64,000 nt of DNA from Lumbricus terrestris (taxonomy: Eukaryota; Annelida; Clitellata; Crassiclitellata; Lumbricidae), in contig OX457047.1 of the NCBI GenBank assembly GCA_949752735.1, positions 39,522,995 through 39,586,994 of the forward strand, in the 5' to 3' direction. The position numbers and the translations under genes are program-made. This document shows positions 39,801 to 44,433 of the stretch, piece after piece. Every line of letters starts with the position of its first letter. The stretch's first letter is position 1. The notes under the pieces were generated by a model. It saw nothing but the letters and a program-made list of their open reading frames with translations, was not told the origin of the DNA and did no database searches.

Positions 39801-42026
39801 CTGCGTTGTGTCCATTTGAAATGACACGAAAGTATATGTCATTATTTTTAACGTCGTTTATCGTTTTCATCGTAGGAGTTGATACAACAGCAGCGAAGCA
39901 ATCTAGATCGAGATCGTGATGAACAGAGTGCGCTCATGAATATTCAGAAGGACGAGCTGTTGCATATGCAGCAGGATGTAGACAAACAAAAGGTAATTAT
40001 TATTCAAACAAAGACTGATAACTGTTGTGTTGTTGAATGTCATGATTTGTGATGAAACAGCTGAAAATTGGTTTTCTATCAATGTTTTACCAACCAGTAT
40101 GTATTTATATAAATATGTATGTAGATAAGTATGTATGTATAAAAATGTGCGTGCGTTAGTTTTATTTATTATTAGTAGTAGTAAAATGTTTGGCGCATGC
40201 TTGGTCACACTAAAATGTGAATCTGCGAGAATACACAGATAGACATCCAAGTGATTGAAACCCAAGGAGAAATAGTGAAATAGAAAGGATGTATGTGTAT
40301 AAGTATGTATGGGTCCAGACACTTATAATTATGCAGTTTTATAAAAGCCTCTCCTCTTGGGCTGTTGATCGTAGTGAAGAAACAAGGCCGTTTTCATGGA
40401 GCTGTGAAAACTGTATTTCATCACAAGACTGATAAAAGATGTAATTTAGACTGATACTGGTACTTAACTAAAAAATTTGTTCAAACTGCTTGTCTGTCTG
40501 TCGGTCAATCTGTCTCCATACTATATCTATACTGTCGTACTATACTGTATGATCCATGTTAGTTAGTGATCTTATCATGAATCTTCAGAATGTTTGAGCT
40601 ATCTGTCTCTCGTCCTTCAATAAATTATCAGTTATTGATGGAGATGAGATACGCATGCAAACGGAAACATTTCCTGTAGCATCTTAATCGCAAACTCAAA
40701 ACTCTTAGTTATACCCTGTGGCAAGCAGAGGGCACCAACTTATCCACGAGCACTACGACGATTGTCCAGAGATCGATATTCAGTGAAAGACCGGAAACCG
40801 AGGAGGCTACATGTGTTTTTGTGTTACTATGGCAACAGGTGGAGCTGCGAGCGCAGAAGGAGGAGCTTCAGCGGCAGAAGGAGGCGCTCCAGCGTCAGAT
40901 CGACCTCTTCGAGGAGCAGAAGAGTCGGACGATGAAGGCCTACTACGGTTCGGTGGCCGCGGTCGCATCAGCCGGACATCACCCGCCGCAGAAGAGTTCG
41001 CTGAGCACCGACGAAGTGACGCGCGCTCAGTCGCTGCGCAACAGCACCACGCCAGAGGGCAGCACCTGCAAGTCGCTCATCGATAACATCTGTCACCAGC
41101 GTTCCGCATCGGACGACCTGCTTCAGACGTACGCCCGGTTACAGTCGATTGACGACGCCAAGAGAGGCGCCAACGGTCACGCTTCGACCCGTCGCAGCGA
41201 CGGTGTGACGACGCGTCACCACGACGACAGCCGACCGGTGACGCGAATGCACTCGATGTCGGCGGTGTCAAGCGGTAACCTTGCGACGTCCGGCGCCGCA
41301 GCCGTGCGCCGAGAAAAGACTCTGCTTCCGGTCCAGTTGCTGAGCGCCACGAACGAACAGAAGGCCGGTCAGGTTCCGCAGCAACTGCCTCTGAAGCTCG
41401 CCAGTCCGGGATCCGGCGACCAGATCGTTGACGGCGGCAACCAGGGAATGTCAACGCCCAAAGGCAACCGGTCGTCACTGAAAATTGCTCCGCCAACGAC
41501 ACCGCAGCCGCGACTTCTGGCAATGCCTTCACAAGTTCATACTCCACCGGGCCCCGTCAGGTCGCCGCCGAGCGCTGATGCTCCTCCCCACGGCGCCCCG
41601 GTCCAGCGCACGAGCTCCATAACCGTGGCACGTTCGCCTCCACACCTGATTCCAAACAACCCGCAGAACGTGTTCTCGCATCCCGCCATGTCGATGTCCA
41701 TCGTCAGAACCGACCTGCCGACACCGCCGTCACGCTCTGCCTCCATCCACGTCAACCCATCCAGCTTCATCCATTCGCCTCCCCCGATGTCGCTCGCCGA
41801 CCAGTTCAGGCCACGGCTCGTGAGCACGCAGAGTGCTGGCAACATCCTCCCGATGAAACTCGCCGAGCGCCAGCGACCGAAGTCGGCGTCTGCTTCGGCG
41901 CAGCAGAGTCCCGTCTCGCAGAAACGCTCGAGCGTCGGCTTACGGACTCCCCCCGGCTGCGAGGAGCTAGTCCATTCCACGAGTTCATCTAATAACAAAA
42001 AGGAAAAGCAGATCATATATTTCTGA
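3206..42026 (+). CDS. Lbc-type Rho guanine-nucleotide exchange factor (C1-DH-PH-coiled coil), 24-exon model
   Basis: The product should load GTP onto Rho-family GTPases through a DH-PH cassette. Exons: 3206-3389, 10644-10717, 14041-14150, 14812-14855, 19376-19474, 20840-21027, 21194-21246, 22780-22959, 23982-24107, 24500-24617, 25132-25301, 25948-26029, 26983-27068, 27673-27862, 28290-28361, 28751-28857, 30033-30111, 30795-30956, 33571-33683, 37283-37483, 38339-38355, 38797-38929, 39876-39992, 40839-42026. From exon 3 to the stop the lengths sum to an open frame of about 1,210 residues with every junction in phase. Order: C1 (exons 1-2), acidic linker (5-6), DH (6-11), PH (11-14), helical region, the LPRRADTF motif (18), coiled coils (22-24), Ser/Pro-rich tail. 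This matches the ARHGEF2/18/28/AKAP13 group; I cannot assign the exact orthologue. The true 5' end may lie upstream, and the exon 2-3 junction is out of phase, so an exon is probably missed. Confidence 0.9.
3391..3459 (-). mobile_element. LINE-type 3' tail fragment with CGTAAT repeats
   Basis: The reverse strand reads GCACTTTATAAGTTCTAAAG followed by three GATTACG-type units, as at the 3' end of the LINE near 52757. It begins at the exon 1 splice donor. Confidence 0.6.
3454..3538. mobile_element. Short deleted copy of the element at 57016-57488
   Basis: Opens with GTGTCACGAAATAGAGTAT and closes with ATATCACGTGACGCCGGC, the same inverted ends as the 473-bp element at 57016, with nearly all the interior gone. 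Confidence 0.6.
3621..4685. mobile_element. Non-autonomous hAT element (1,065 bp) with 8-bp target duplication
   Basis: Ends are CAGTGCCGGCGTTAG and, reversed, CAGTGCCGGCGCTAG, flanked by GTCAGATG at 3613-3620 and 4686-4693. No transposase. The interior has about three diverged direct repeats of roughly 110 bp (4312-4620), each with GACAGCTTAAAAT and ACAGTGTGCA. Confidence 0.92.
4890..5030. repeat. Tandem repeat, about 44-bp unit
   Basis: Three copies of a unit with TTTCAAGGGGTATTTATCAT followed by T-rich sequence. Confidence 0.85.
5280..5590. repeat. Degenerate TGTAGTAGTCT repeat
   Basis: Many irregular copies of GTAGTCTTGTGTAGTAGTCT and GTCTGATGTAGT with variable spacing. Confidence 0.8.
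5698..6564. mobile_element. Non-autonomous hAT element (867 bp) with 8-bp target duplication
   Basis: Ends TAGGGCTGCCAAC and GTTGGCAGCCCTA, flanked by TATTTGTA at 5690-5697 and 6565-6572. The subterminal region has repeated GTCCCGGA motifs. No transposase reading frame. Confidence 0.93.
6573..8176. other. RhoGEF intron 1 sequence with an ATGT microsatellite
   Basis: Holds a (TATG)n microsatellite at 6871-6950 and TGTATG-rich sequence to 7180. The rest (7300-8176) is unique sequence in which I see no gene. Confidence 0.6.
8281..8310. repeat. hAT subterminal inverted repeat, left
   Basis: AGTGTCAACTCTTAAAAAAT plus GTCACCCACC, matched in reverse at 10332-10361. Likely a transposase binding site, by analogy with other hAT elements. 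Confidence 0.85.
8464..10239 (+). CDS. hAT-like transposase, 591 residues
   Basis: Would cut and insert the surrounding element by an RNase-H-fold DDE reaction in the nucleus. Candidate catalytic or conserved sites: D284 in LHFDGK, D343 in ISDTTSANTG, C376/H379 in GCQHHVLD (like the hAT C-x-x-H block), RW at 474-475 in ARWNS, and E562 in CAERA as candidate third acidic residue. Residues 190-225 are acidic (EEEEES) and precede a basic KRQR patch that could be a nuclear signal. I see no BED zinc finger at the N-terminus, and the C-terminal dimerisation region is weak, so it belongs to a divergent hAT branch. A TATTTAA at about 8383 could serve as promoter. The superfamily call rests mainly on the 8-bp duplication and the ends. 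Confidence 0.85.
   Translation: MSKKAPSATERNKKVWSSNLVQFQKAKNSRKHNTVSSLDTMSKMPMELHILNRFKTLASTLKGKKERVLIIAEEVKNLWRKLNFPIQQGKSSVERKIENVIKKYEKHCRRPGNQVFTSLFNVTDENGEWFCREDREFYDLQTSTKGKVGYCTLKTDTKGLHPRKLQLIKLKVSQDTNVELSSEEEEESCGTEEEKQDSSSAYEDLDAPTTSKRQRTDSAVQLVTSAKLSTRKAHTVCKTLAKSGISLPTPSQSGVYKATMKAGEQLKQHYKETLRNENWSLHFDGKRIKKREYQVVVLKNENREVKLSVLELINGKGETIFNGIKTVLDEYELWPAIKIIISDTTSANTGKSIGAVTRLQNHFVLLGLQKPLYIGCQHHVLDTILKHVMDDCFDGATTSPNLSYWFITKVTEKYEQLKASFDNSGNALKKVEQIDWRDDMAFLHHLIACYKDFKSTGSFPMVEFKTLPNISNARWNSRAIFALLAYILIPQFQQSPEGQSACDFICGTWSDIWFSGQYYNPDNFDNLAEVCQNHSKALKSLRNFWSVEPTPIPTQRSNICAERAIKVMQDLLPLCKSIDKLSIKFLLSNEH
10332..10361. repeat. hAT subterminal inverted repeat, right
   Basis: Perfect reverse complement of 8281-8310, lying 85 bp from the right end of the element. 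Confidence 0.85.
10644..10717 (+). CDS. RhoGEF exon 2: second half of C1 domain
   Basis: Starts in the phase left by exon 1; the shared codon is Asp of CQDC. Encodes DCLVNVHENLCKDQAFQC, the second zinc-binding half. His and the next Cys are three residues apart instead of the usual two. Donor GTAAGC at 10718; ends in phase 0. It follows the hAT insertion by about 200 bp. Confidence 0.75.
11314..11543 (+). mobile_element. tRNA-derived SINE, family A
   Basis: tRNA-like head with a B-box-like GGTTGGAATCA, a body with GAGCAAGTCCT and the shared tail GCCTCTGAGCAG to GGGGCATTATAACTAGTGC. Diverged copy. Confidence 0.75.
11995..12080. repeat. 10-bp tandem repeat (TAGATTAGCA)
   Basis: About eight near-perfect units. 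Confidence 0.95.
12365..13255. repeat. 27-bp minisatellite array, about 890 bp
   Basis: Unit ATGTTTGTAAATTGTAATGA plus CATATTG, with point variants. Because 27 is a multiple of three, long frames stay open on both strands; they are not genes. Confidence 0.97.
13514..13707 (+). mobile_element. tRNA-derived SINE, family A, 5'-truncated
   Basis: Starts just before the B box GGTTCGAATCC and runs through CTTGAAGGGGCGCTATAACA to a CAAACAAACAAA tail. The tail sequence is near consensus. Confidence 0.85.
14041..14150 (+). CDS. RhoGEF exon 3 (linker), tentative
   Basis: Gly-rich start then VVNLKAAPSVKEKRALSVPV, a basic linker. Acceptor TTAG at 14040 follows a long pyrimidine tract; strong GTAAGT donor. 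It joins exon 4 in phase but not exon 2, which implies a missed exon or another acceptor. Confidence 0.5.
14455..14553. repeat. ACAT microsatellite
   Basis: (CATA)n tract of about 90 bp. Confidence 0.97.
14812..14855 (+). CDS. RhoGEF exon 4 (linker), small
   Basis: A 44-nt exon between a pyrimidine-rich acceptor and a GTAAGA donor, encoding VAACTSAGPRSTSP. Phases fit both neighbours. No domain recognised; support is splice sites and phase only. Confidence 0.5.
14905..15030. repeat. Degenerate GTAAGTAG repeat
   Basis: Irregular AAGT/AGGT tetranucleotide units, directly after RhoGEF exon 4. It contains many splice-donor-like GTAAGT motifs. Confidence 0.92.
15031..15790. other. Intronic stretch, nothing recognised
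   Basis: Unique-looking sequence between repeats; no ORF, RNA gene or element ends seen. Confidence 0.4.
15793..15865. repeat. ATC trinucleotide repeat
   Basis: (CAT)n tract. On the reverse strand it mimics a poly-Asp protein, which I do not take as a gene. Confidence 0.95.
15963..16170 (-). mobile_element. SINE family B copy
   Basis: Reverse strand ends with GCCTCTGAGTAG, then GGGGCGCTATATAAATT and ATTGATT repeats. Similar in layout to 58704-58940. Confidence 0.7.
16171..18180. other. Intron 4 sequence with ATT microsatellites
   Basis: (TTA)n tracts at 16547-16595 and 16840-16905. Otherwise no feature I can support. Confidence 0.5.
18190..18520 (+). pseudogene. Decayed LINE reverse-transcriptase C-terminal fragment
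   Basis: One frame reads RHSFTFAGSFIWNSPPPHVC then FRSKVKTCFFQSIF. This resembles the R-x-FS-x-AGP-x-x-WNSLP and FKSRLKTHLF end of CR1/L2-type ORF2. Frame breaks upstream. Confidence 0.65.
18550..18840 (-). mobile_element. tRNA-derived SINE, family C
   Basis: Reverse strand starts GGCCTAGTTAGCTACACCGG, has a B box GGTTCAAGCCC, and ends in a (CAT)n tail. Different head and body from family A. Confidence 0.75.
18843..19121. repeat. 26-bp minisatellite
   Basis: About ten nearly identical units of TTGTATTATAGTGTTGTATT plus GCTATG. Confidence 0.96.
19376..19474 (+). CDS. RhoGEF exon 5 (acidic/polar linker)
   Basis: Encodes KAITEDQQKDGSQREMGDDA and more polar residues. Starts with one base completing a Gly codon from exon 4 and ends two bases into a codon that exon 6 completes as Asn. 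Donor GTGCGT. Confidence 0.65.
19546..19842. mobile_element. hAT-type MITE (297 bp) with 8-bp target duplication
   Basis: Ends CATAGGCGGAGTTT and AAACTCCGCCCATG, flanked by AGCACCAC at 19538-19545 and 19843-19850. Same family as 50042-50352. It starts 71 bp after RhoGEF exon 5. Confidence 0.93.
20518..20725. repeat. 21-bp tandem repeat
   Basis: About ten units of AAATGGAAATGGTGTGAGTG with small indels. Confidence 0.95.
20840..21027 (+). CDS. RhoGEF exon 6: acidic region and start of DH domain
   Basis: An acidic stretch runs into EPEAWSVTVDKKTLKKMTAK, then IKRQDHIW. This is the standard entry into the DH domain of Lbc-type exchange factors. Acceptor TTGTCAG; strong GTGAGT donor; phase 1 out. 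Confidence 0.9.
21194..21246 (+). CDS. RhoGEF exon 7: DH domain, conserved region 1
   Basis: Encodes ELIQTEKSHYRTLKIMQK, the first conserved DH helix, in which the Glu contacts the GTPase switch region in known DH structures. The 53-nt exon fits both phases; donor GTAAGA. Confidence 0.93.
21487..21545 (+). mobile_element. SINE family B 3' tail
   Basis: GAGTAGGTACCTTGAAGGGG, then GCGCTATATAAATT and ATTG repeats. Confidence 0.75.
22190..22763. repeat. 27-bp minisatellite up to the exon 8 acceptor
   Basis: Units of TACATGTTTGCTTTAATTAC plus ATTACAT, with some shortened to 22 bp. It ends 17 bp before exon 8, so the branch-point and pyrimidine region directly abuts it. Confidence 0.96.
22780..22959 (+). 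CDS. RhoGEF exon 8: DH domain, conserved region 2
   Basis: Sixty whole codons, including ITQEMVDRIFPRLDDLIDIH and EEIGDVLLQQ. The acceptor directly follows a 27-bp minisatellite array (22190-22763). Codon use is GC-richer than the flanking intron. Confidence 0.93.
23441..23512 (-). mobile_element. SINE family B 3' tail
   Basis: ATTC repeats followed by TGTGTAGCGCCTCTTCACGG and ACTCAGAGGTGCTC: the shared tail in reverse. Confidence 0.6.
23707..23924 (-). mobile_element. tRNA-derived SINE, family A, near full length
   Basis: Reverse strand: tRNA-like head GGGGTGCGGTGGTGTAGTGG, B box GGTTCGAATCC, body, and shared tail ending GCGCTATAACAAGTGC. It ends 57 bp upstream of exon 9. Confidence 0.9.
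23982..24107 (+). CDS. RhoGEF exon 9: DH domain
   Basis: Forty-two codons including VKVAYGEFCSRHNEAMQFYK, the Y-x-x-FC-x-x-H-N-E-A helix of DH domains. A full-length SINE ends 57 bp before this exon. Donor GTATCT. Confidence 0.93.
24500..24617 (+). CDS. RhoGEF exon 10: DH domain, conserved region 3
   Basis: Carries IPECILLVTQRMTKYPLLIE, the most conserved DH segment. Acceptor TTACAG; donor GTAATT; phase 1 out. Joins exon 9 directly in phase 0. Confidence 0.95.
25132..25301 (+). CDS. RhoGEF exon 11: end of DH domain and DH-PH linker helix
   Basis: Long helix starting ENTRERKVLEQCLTLAREIL and ending YALLNGKKFK, leading into the PH domain. Shares a Glu codon with exon 10. Strong GTGAGC donor. 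Confidence 0.93.
25381..25539 (+). mobile_element. SINE family B, internally deleted
   Basis: Starts GGTGACTTAATGGTTCCTTT, passes AATTTCACAAACTGTTGAAG and ends with GCGCCTCTGAGTAGGTACC, the GGGGCGCTATATAAATT tail and ATTG repeats. Lies about 80 bp after exon 11. Confidence 0.8.
25948..26029 (+). CDS. RhoGEF exon 12: start of PH domain
   Basis: Encodes KSDLLSNKRKLLYEGSIKWM, matching the first PH strands (R-K-L-x-x-x-G-x-x-x-W). Acceptor TTTCAG, donor GTTAGA, phase 1 out. Confidence 0.9.
26550..26655 (+). pseudogene. Short LINE reverse-transcriptase 3' remnant
   Basis: A frame reading FLSHLKTVLFGHPGV resembles the FKSRLKTHLF end of LINE ORF2. Too short to place further. Confidence 0.4.
26666..26790. 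mobile_element. hAT-type MITE (125 bp)
   Basis: Ends CAGGGATGCCACTC and GAGTGGCATCCCTA, flanked by GTTACGAA and GTTATGAA (one mismatch), so it is an older insertion. A one-ended relative starts near 46970. Confidence 0.85.
26983..27068 (+). CDS. RhoGEF exon 13: PH domain, middle strands
   Basis: Encodes EVNAVILSDVVFFLAENSQK and on, equal to the V-x-x-V-L-L-x-D-x-x-x-F-L-x-E strand pair of Lbc-type PH domains. Both phases fit. A small hAT-type element lies in the preceding intron. Confidence 0.92.
27113..27291 (-). mobile_element. SINE tail fragments, two partial copies
   Basis: Reverse-strand shared tails at 27113-27165 and 27217-27291 (TATAGCGCCCCTTCAAG, CTCAGAGGAGCTCCCGAC). Confidence 0.6.
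27673..27862 (+). CDS. RhoGEF exon 14: end of PH domain
   Basis: Encodes VIPLSKLLVREKG, then MYLICQSKTEPEMYEFICKS and the closing PH helix RRHWIKTIRDAI with its invariant Trp. Acceptor CTGCAG, donor GTCAGT. Confidence 0.94.
28005..28133 (+). mobile_element. SINE family B 3' part
   Basis: AATTTCACAAACTGTTGAAG followed by GAGCGCCTCTGAGTAGGTAC, a CTATATAAATT tail and ATTG repeats. Confidence 0.8.
28290..28361 (+). CDS. RhoGEF exon 15: post-PH acidic helix
   Basis: Encodes EPSESEEERKLQEAIGARLR, a Glu-rich start of a helix like the region after the PH domain in ARHGEF2 and AKAP13. Phase 1 at both ends. Confidence 0.85.
28507..28650. repeat. 13-bp tandem repeat
   Basis: Units of ACTTAAGTGCTGA, about nine copies. 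Confidence 0.93.
28751..28857 (+). CDS. RhoGEF exon 16: post-PH helix
   Basis: Encodes DQLHQRDHAIALQCHEKFNI and on, the ELHQRDQKI-like helix of the Lbc group. Shares an Asp codon with exon 15. The donor GTTGGT is weak. A tRNA-derived SINE starts 64 bp downstream. Confidence 0.85.
28922..29162 (+). mobile_element. tRNA-derived SINE, family D, with (ATT)n tail
   Basis: Head GGTAGAGTAATGGTTAACAC with A-box-like sequence, B box GAGTTCGAGCCC, body ending in TTTAATTAAAGAAAAAAT and (TAT)n. It starts 64 bp after exon 16. Confidence 0.82.
29515..29840. repeat. CA-rich compound microsatellite
   Basis: GACA, CACA and ACACAAGCACAC units; open frames here are repeat artefacts. Confidence 0.93.
30033..30111 (+). 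CDS. RhoGEF exon 17
   Basis: Encodes MKASDVDSDKSQVFTPETIL and QSILHE. Acceptor GCAG, donor GTAATT, phase 0 in and 1 out. No domain recognised; phases fit both sides. Confidence 0.75.
30795..30956 (+). CDS. RhoGEF exon 18: LPRRADTF-motif region
   Basis: Ends in VALPRRADTFSGFESR, closely like the LPRRAETF-GGF segment of AKAP13 and ARHGEF2, which supports the Lbc-group assignment. Phase 1 at both ends. Confidence 0.88.
31337..33370. repeat. Inverted (palindromic) minisatellite, about 2 kb
   Basis: Repeats built on GATTGGTCAGGTCYAATYGA AGTCTGATT run in one direction from 31337 to about 32624, then continue as the reverse complement from about 32625 to 33370. Composite period is often 57 bp. The array could fold into a very long hairpin. 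Each unit holds an ATTGG/CCAAT core. Open frames encode Asp-Leu-Thr-Asn-Gln repeats and are artefacts of a period divisible by three. Confidence 0.95.
33571..33683 (+). CDS. RhoGEF exon 19, with possible alternative end
   Basis: Encodes VHQKSSHEVANNYSADDDTI and an acidic run ending IEIHGR. The GTTAGT donor at 33684 joins exon 20 in phase 0. Reading through gives VSGANSSF and a stop at 33708-33710, a possible short isoform. It sits between the 2-kb inverted minisatellite and the 3-kb foldback element. Confidence 0.75.
33849..36848. mobile_element. 3.0-kb foldback element carrying a ONECUT-like gene fragment
   Basis: Left arm 33849-35232 and right arm about 35455-36848 are near-identical inverted copies, with a loop of about 220 bp. 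Outer ends read TAGTCGGGTCAATCT in inverse orientation. ACACT occurs directly on both sides (33844-33848, 36849-36853), a possible 5-bp target duplication. Each arm starts with two direct subrepeats of about 350 bp (33849-34202 and 34203-34550; mirrored on the right) and a short third start. The inner 500 bp of each arm is GC-rich and protein-like. No transposase is present. Confidence 0.9.
35170..35349 (+). pseudogene. ONECUT-class CUT-domain gene fragment inside the foldback
   Basis: One frame reads a His-rich run, then LE and MEEINTKDLAQKISNELKRY (35260-35319) and Ser. This matches the first 20 or so residues of the CUT DNA-binding domain of ONECUT/HNF6 proteins. After Ser the match stops and a TGA follows at 35347, so the fragment is broken. 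The right arm has the same His-rich lead-in, but its CUT part is diverged (LEVEVVEL). Confidence 0.75.
36854..37282. other. Intron 19 remainder
   Basis: No gene or element ends seen between the foldback and RhoGEF exon 20. Confidence 0.4.
37283..37483 (+). CDS. RhoGEF exon 20: helical region
   Basis: Encodes EEGSEKTEVDQAMVEVGRFV through CFCIAKILQHVHEIV. Donor GTAGAT at 37484 keeps frame with the microexon; without splicing the frame runs to a TAG at 37559-37561. Confidence 0.8.
38028..38112 (+). mobile_element. SINE family B 3' tail
   Basis: GGGAGCGCCTCTAAGTAGGC, CTTGAAGGAGTGCTATATAA, then (GAAT)n. A further decayed tail is at 38530-38600. Confidence 0.7.
38339..38355 (+). CDS. RhoGEF exon 21: 17-nt microexon
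   Basis: Only 17 nt, encoding MTEFE plus two bases completed to Ser by exon 22. A pyrimidine-rich acceptor ending CCAG and a GTATTA donor. Its inclusion exactly reconciles the phase 0 of exon 20 with the phase 2 start of exon 22. Confidence 0.6.
38797..38929 (+). CDS. RhoGEF exon 22: coiled coil
   Basis: Encodes VRGQLSEANSKLLRLYSDNE, RLSHERKS and KQLEELRTLQ, heptad-like. Acceptor TTTTAG, donor GTCAGA, phase 0 out. Confidence 0.85.
39100..39264. mobile_element. Palindromic MITE-like element
   Basis: Two arms of about 70 bp (39100-39170 and 39190-39264) are inverse copies starting CCGGGTAGTTTACGGTAACT. A half copy, ACAGTATTTGTCAGTGATGA, lies at about 33808-33837 beside the foldback element. 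Confidence 0.75.
39328..39774. mobile_element. Non-autonomous DNA element (447 bp) with about 30-bp inverted ends
   Basis: CATATGTGACGCAGGGGCTC and on is matched in reverse by GAGCCCCTGTGTCACATATG. I find no clear target duplication, so the superfamily is open. Confidence 0.75.
39876..39992 (+). CDS. RhoGEF exon 23: coiled coil
   Basis: Thirty-nine whole codons starting ELIQQQRSNLDRDRDEQSAL, charged and Gln-rich, continuing the coiled coil. Acceptor CGTAG, donor GTAATT. Confidence 0.88.
39993..40838. other. RhoGEF last intron
   Basis: GTAT-rich at 40095-40145; otherwise nothing recognised. Confidence 0.4.
40839..42026 (+). CDS. RhoGEF exon 24: coiled coil end and Ser/Pro-rich C-terminus
   Basis: A 1,188-nt final exon ending in TGA at 42024-42026. 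It opens with a coiled coil (VELRAQKEELQRQKEALQRQ), then a 350-residue disordered Ser/Pro/Arg tail with LLPVQLLSATNEQKAG and QQLPLKL, a motif pair like one I associate with this family. It is much GC-richer than the surrounding introns. No globular domain is seen in the tail. Confidence 0.92.
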   Translation: MELRAQKEELQRQKEALQRQIDLFEEQKSRTMKAYYGSVAAVASAGHHPPQKSSLSTDEVTRAQSLRNSTTPEGSTCKSLIDNICHQRSASDDLLQTYARLQSIDDAKRGANGHASTRRSDGVTTRHHDDSRPVTRMHSMSAVSSGNLATSGAAAVRREKTLLPVQLLSATNEQKAGQVPQQLPLKLASPGSGDQIVDGGNQGMSTPKGNRSSLKIAPPTTPQPRLLAMPSQVHTPPGPVRSPPSADAPPHGAPVQRTSSITVARSPPHLIPNNPQNVFSHPAMSMSIVRTDLPTPPSRSASIHVNPSSFIHSPPPMSLADQFRPRLVSTQSAGNILPMKLAERQRPKSASASAQQSPVSQKRSSVGLRTPPGCEELVHSTSSSNNKKEKQIIYF

Positions 42027-43003
42027 TACTTCCGTCACGTGTGCTGACAGGAGGATATGAAACTGATATCGGTAACACGTTCTGACAGGTCGGTACTCGG
42101 TAGGCAAGGAAAGAAGCGACTGTGAGATAGGTTCCATCGTGACTCTCTTCCGGAGTGTTCCTTGCTACGGGATTGCAGTTTCTGGATTGCTGACTGTTGC
42201 TTATGTGTTTCACGGACCTGAAAATCTCCACGAAATTTGATCTCCCTTCAAAATCAAATAATTTTTCCCGTTTCGCTCGATTCTTGCGAATGGCTTTTAC
42301 CCCGTAGGGTATTATCAGATAAAAAAAAACTGCATGGAATTTTCAACACTTTATGCTTTTTAGTTACGATAAATAAATCTCTTCTGTGAGATGTCATGGC
42401 GTTGGCTGTTGCAGCTGATCTCGTGTCAAAGCTGGAGAACAAGTTTGAGAAATGTTTCAATTTTCGCAAAGGCTTCGGTGGTTCTTTTATACAATTGTGA
42501 CTGCAGTTAGGCTGTAAACACCAGCAGAATATTCCATATGAGAAGCTGTCACTCTGGGACCATTACCTTCGAATTGTTCCAATGTCCTAACACTTAACCC
42601 CTCTTGAAGACATTCAATCTGATTCATTGTGTGTCTTTTATTCTTTTATTCTTTTTTGTGCTAGATTTGCATTGCTGTCTTTGCCTTCATTTGTGGCACC
42701 TTTGTGCTTCAGCAAAATTATTGTTCCACCCCGGATCGGGCTGCCCTTGATAGAGCCAAACAATAAATCAACATCTTACTCGATCGTACCAAAAGATTTC
42801 ACGTTCCCATTTGAATTTGTTGTGGTACTGGTAGTCGCATCATAACCAAGAGATATCATCAGACAATTGTAGTTTTAATTGTAGTTTTTCAGTTTAACGA
42901 CTTGGTGTGATAACAAGGATCATTAGCATCACCCTCCTCCTTTATCCAAGCTTAGGACTGGCACTTGGAGTGCAGACAGTGCCAGAGTTCATCAGTTAAT
43001 AAA
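42027..43003 (+). other. RhoGEF 3' untranslated region with candidate polyadenylation signals
   Basis: No coding capacity. AATAAA hexamers at 42762-42767 and 42998-43003 are candidate signals. Around 42905-42995 lies one copy of a dispersed repeat also found at about 30245-30320 and 55395-55480. Confidence 0.5.
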
Positions 43004-44433
43004 CTACCGGTACATGAAAGTGTCCAACCGTCTGGGACCAGCGAGAATCTCAGAATTTCCTGACTCGTTCTGCTTGTACAGAGTTGTCATAGAACTGTGA
43101 ATATGTATTCAAACATGGTGCTGAATGAAAAAACGATCACAATGTGCTAATCTGCGACAATAATAATTAACCTGCAATGTGTTCACGATGTGTGTGTGGA
43201 TAGATGACAATGCGTTTATGTTTTGTGTGTTATCCAGTGAAAGTTTTACTCAAACTTGAAAAGATTTAGAACTGTTGTTGATGATAATTATGTGAATGAA
43301 GCTATTGTGAAAGTGTTCAAAACAGTGTGTTGTAAAGACAGTTAAATAAGTGCAAAGTCCTTAAAAGTTTTAGGATGAGCTGCATTGGCTTTCAAGCCAC
43401 TCTCTGTACACGCTCATTGTTAAATTGTTGATAATGTGTATTGAGGCTTTTCAACTGTTCACACATATTTTTACCATTGAATGTGATTGTTAAGAATTTC
43501 AGATGCTGACAGGTTATAACCTAAATTCGCTCGTGGATAAGCTGGTGCCCAACGCTAGCATTCAAGTGGTGTTTTATAAATTTGGGGACTACGTACGATT
43601 AATACGATTACTGATTACTTTCGGAAACAGATAATTATTACAGGGCTCTGGTGTAGTGTAATGCTATTTAACATTACTGGTAATGGAATTTCAGCTGCTG
43701 CTGCTGAAAGCATAATGATCTGTACTCGGTGCTTACCTGCTTCAAAATTTTCTGAAAGATTGGTGGAATTAGATAGAAGAGAGGGTGTGATGTGCTAAAG
43801 TTCTTCAGGAGACTGAAGAATTTCCAGCCACATAAGAAAAGTGTTGCAATTTTAGCTCAATTCCAATGTGACTATTGCAGCCAAGTTTTTGATTTAATAT
43901 CATTAGCAGAGTTAGATTTTAAAAGATTAAGAAAGACAAATGTTAGCTGAGAACTGGGTTAAGTGCAAATCGGTTGAACACTTAACGACTAGCTGCATTA
44001 GCTTCCCAGTCACTTTTAGTAACCTCTGGGACTAATTTCGAATTGATATGAAGTCGCAACCTGTCAGCCAATCCGAGATTGTCTTTTCTCATGCATCACA
44101 CGTCATGTATGTGGTCACCTATCCGGGTAATTAAGAGGTCACTTGATTAATTAATTCGTTTTCGCTACTACAGTCGTCAACAAAACAAACGAACTGGCCT
44201 ATTTATCCTGCAAAAGTCCCGGATGTAGCCAGATACAGAATCTAGGTCAATGACCCAATTATCAGCGGCTTCACATCCCATAAGTGATAATAGCCCCATG
44301 TATCCTACACTCGTTGCCTACCCTCTCGTGGCTAAATGACAAAAGTTGCTATTACTTTCAGAGAAACAAGAGATTGTGAAGTTTTATAATTACACTCGCA
44401 TACTTATATAGCTCAACTTCAATAGAGACTGAT
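43004..44433. other. Intergenic stretch, nothing recognised
   Basis: No credible ORF, RNA gene or element ends. Could include more RhoGEF 3' UTR if the distal polyadenylation signals are not used. Confidence 0.4.
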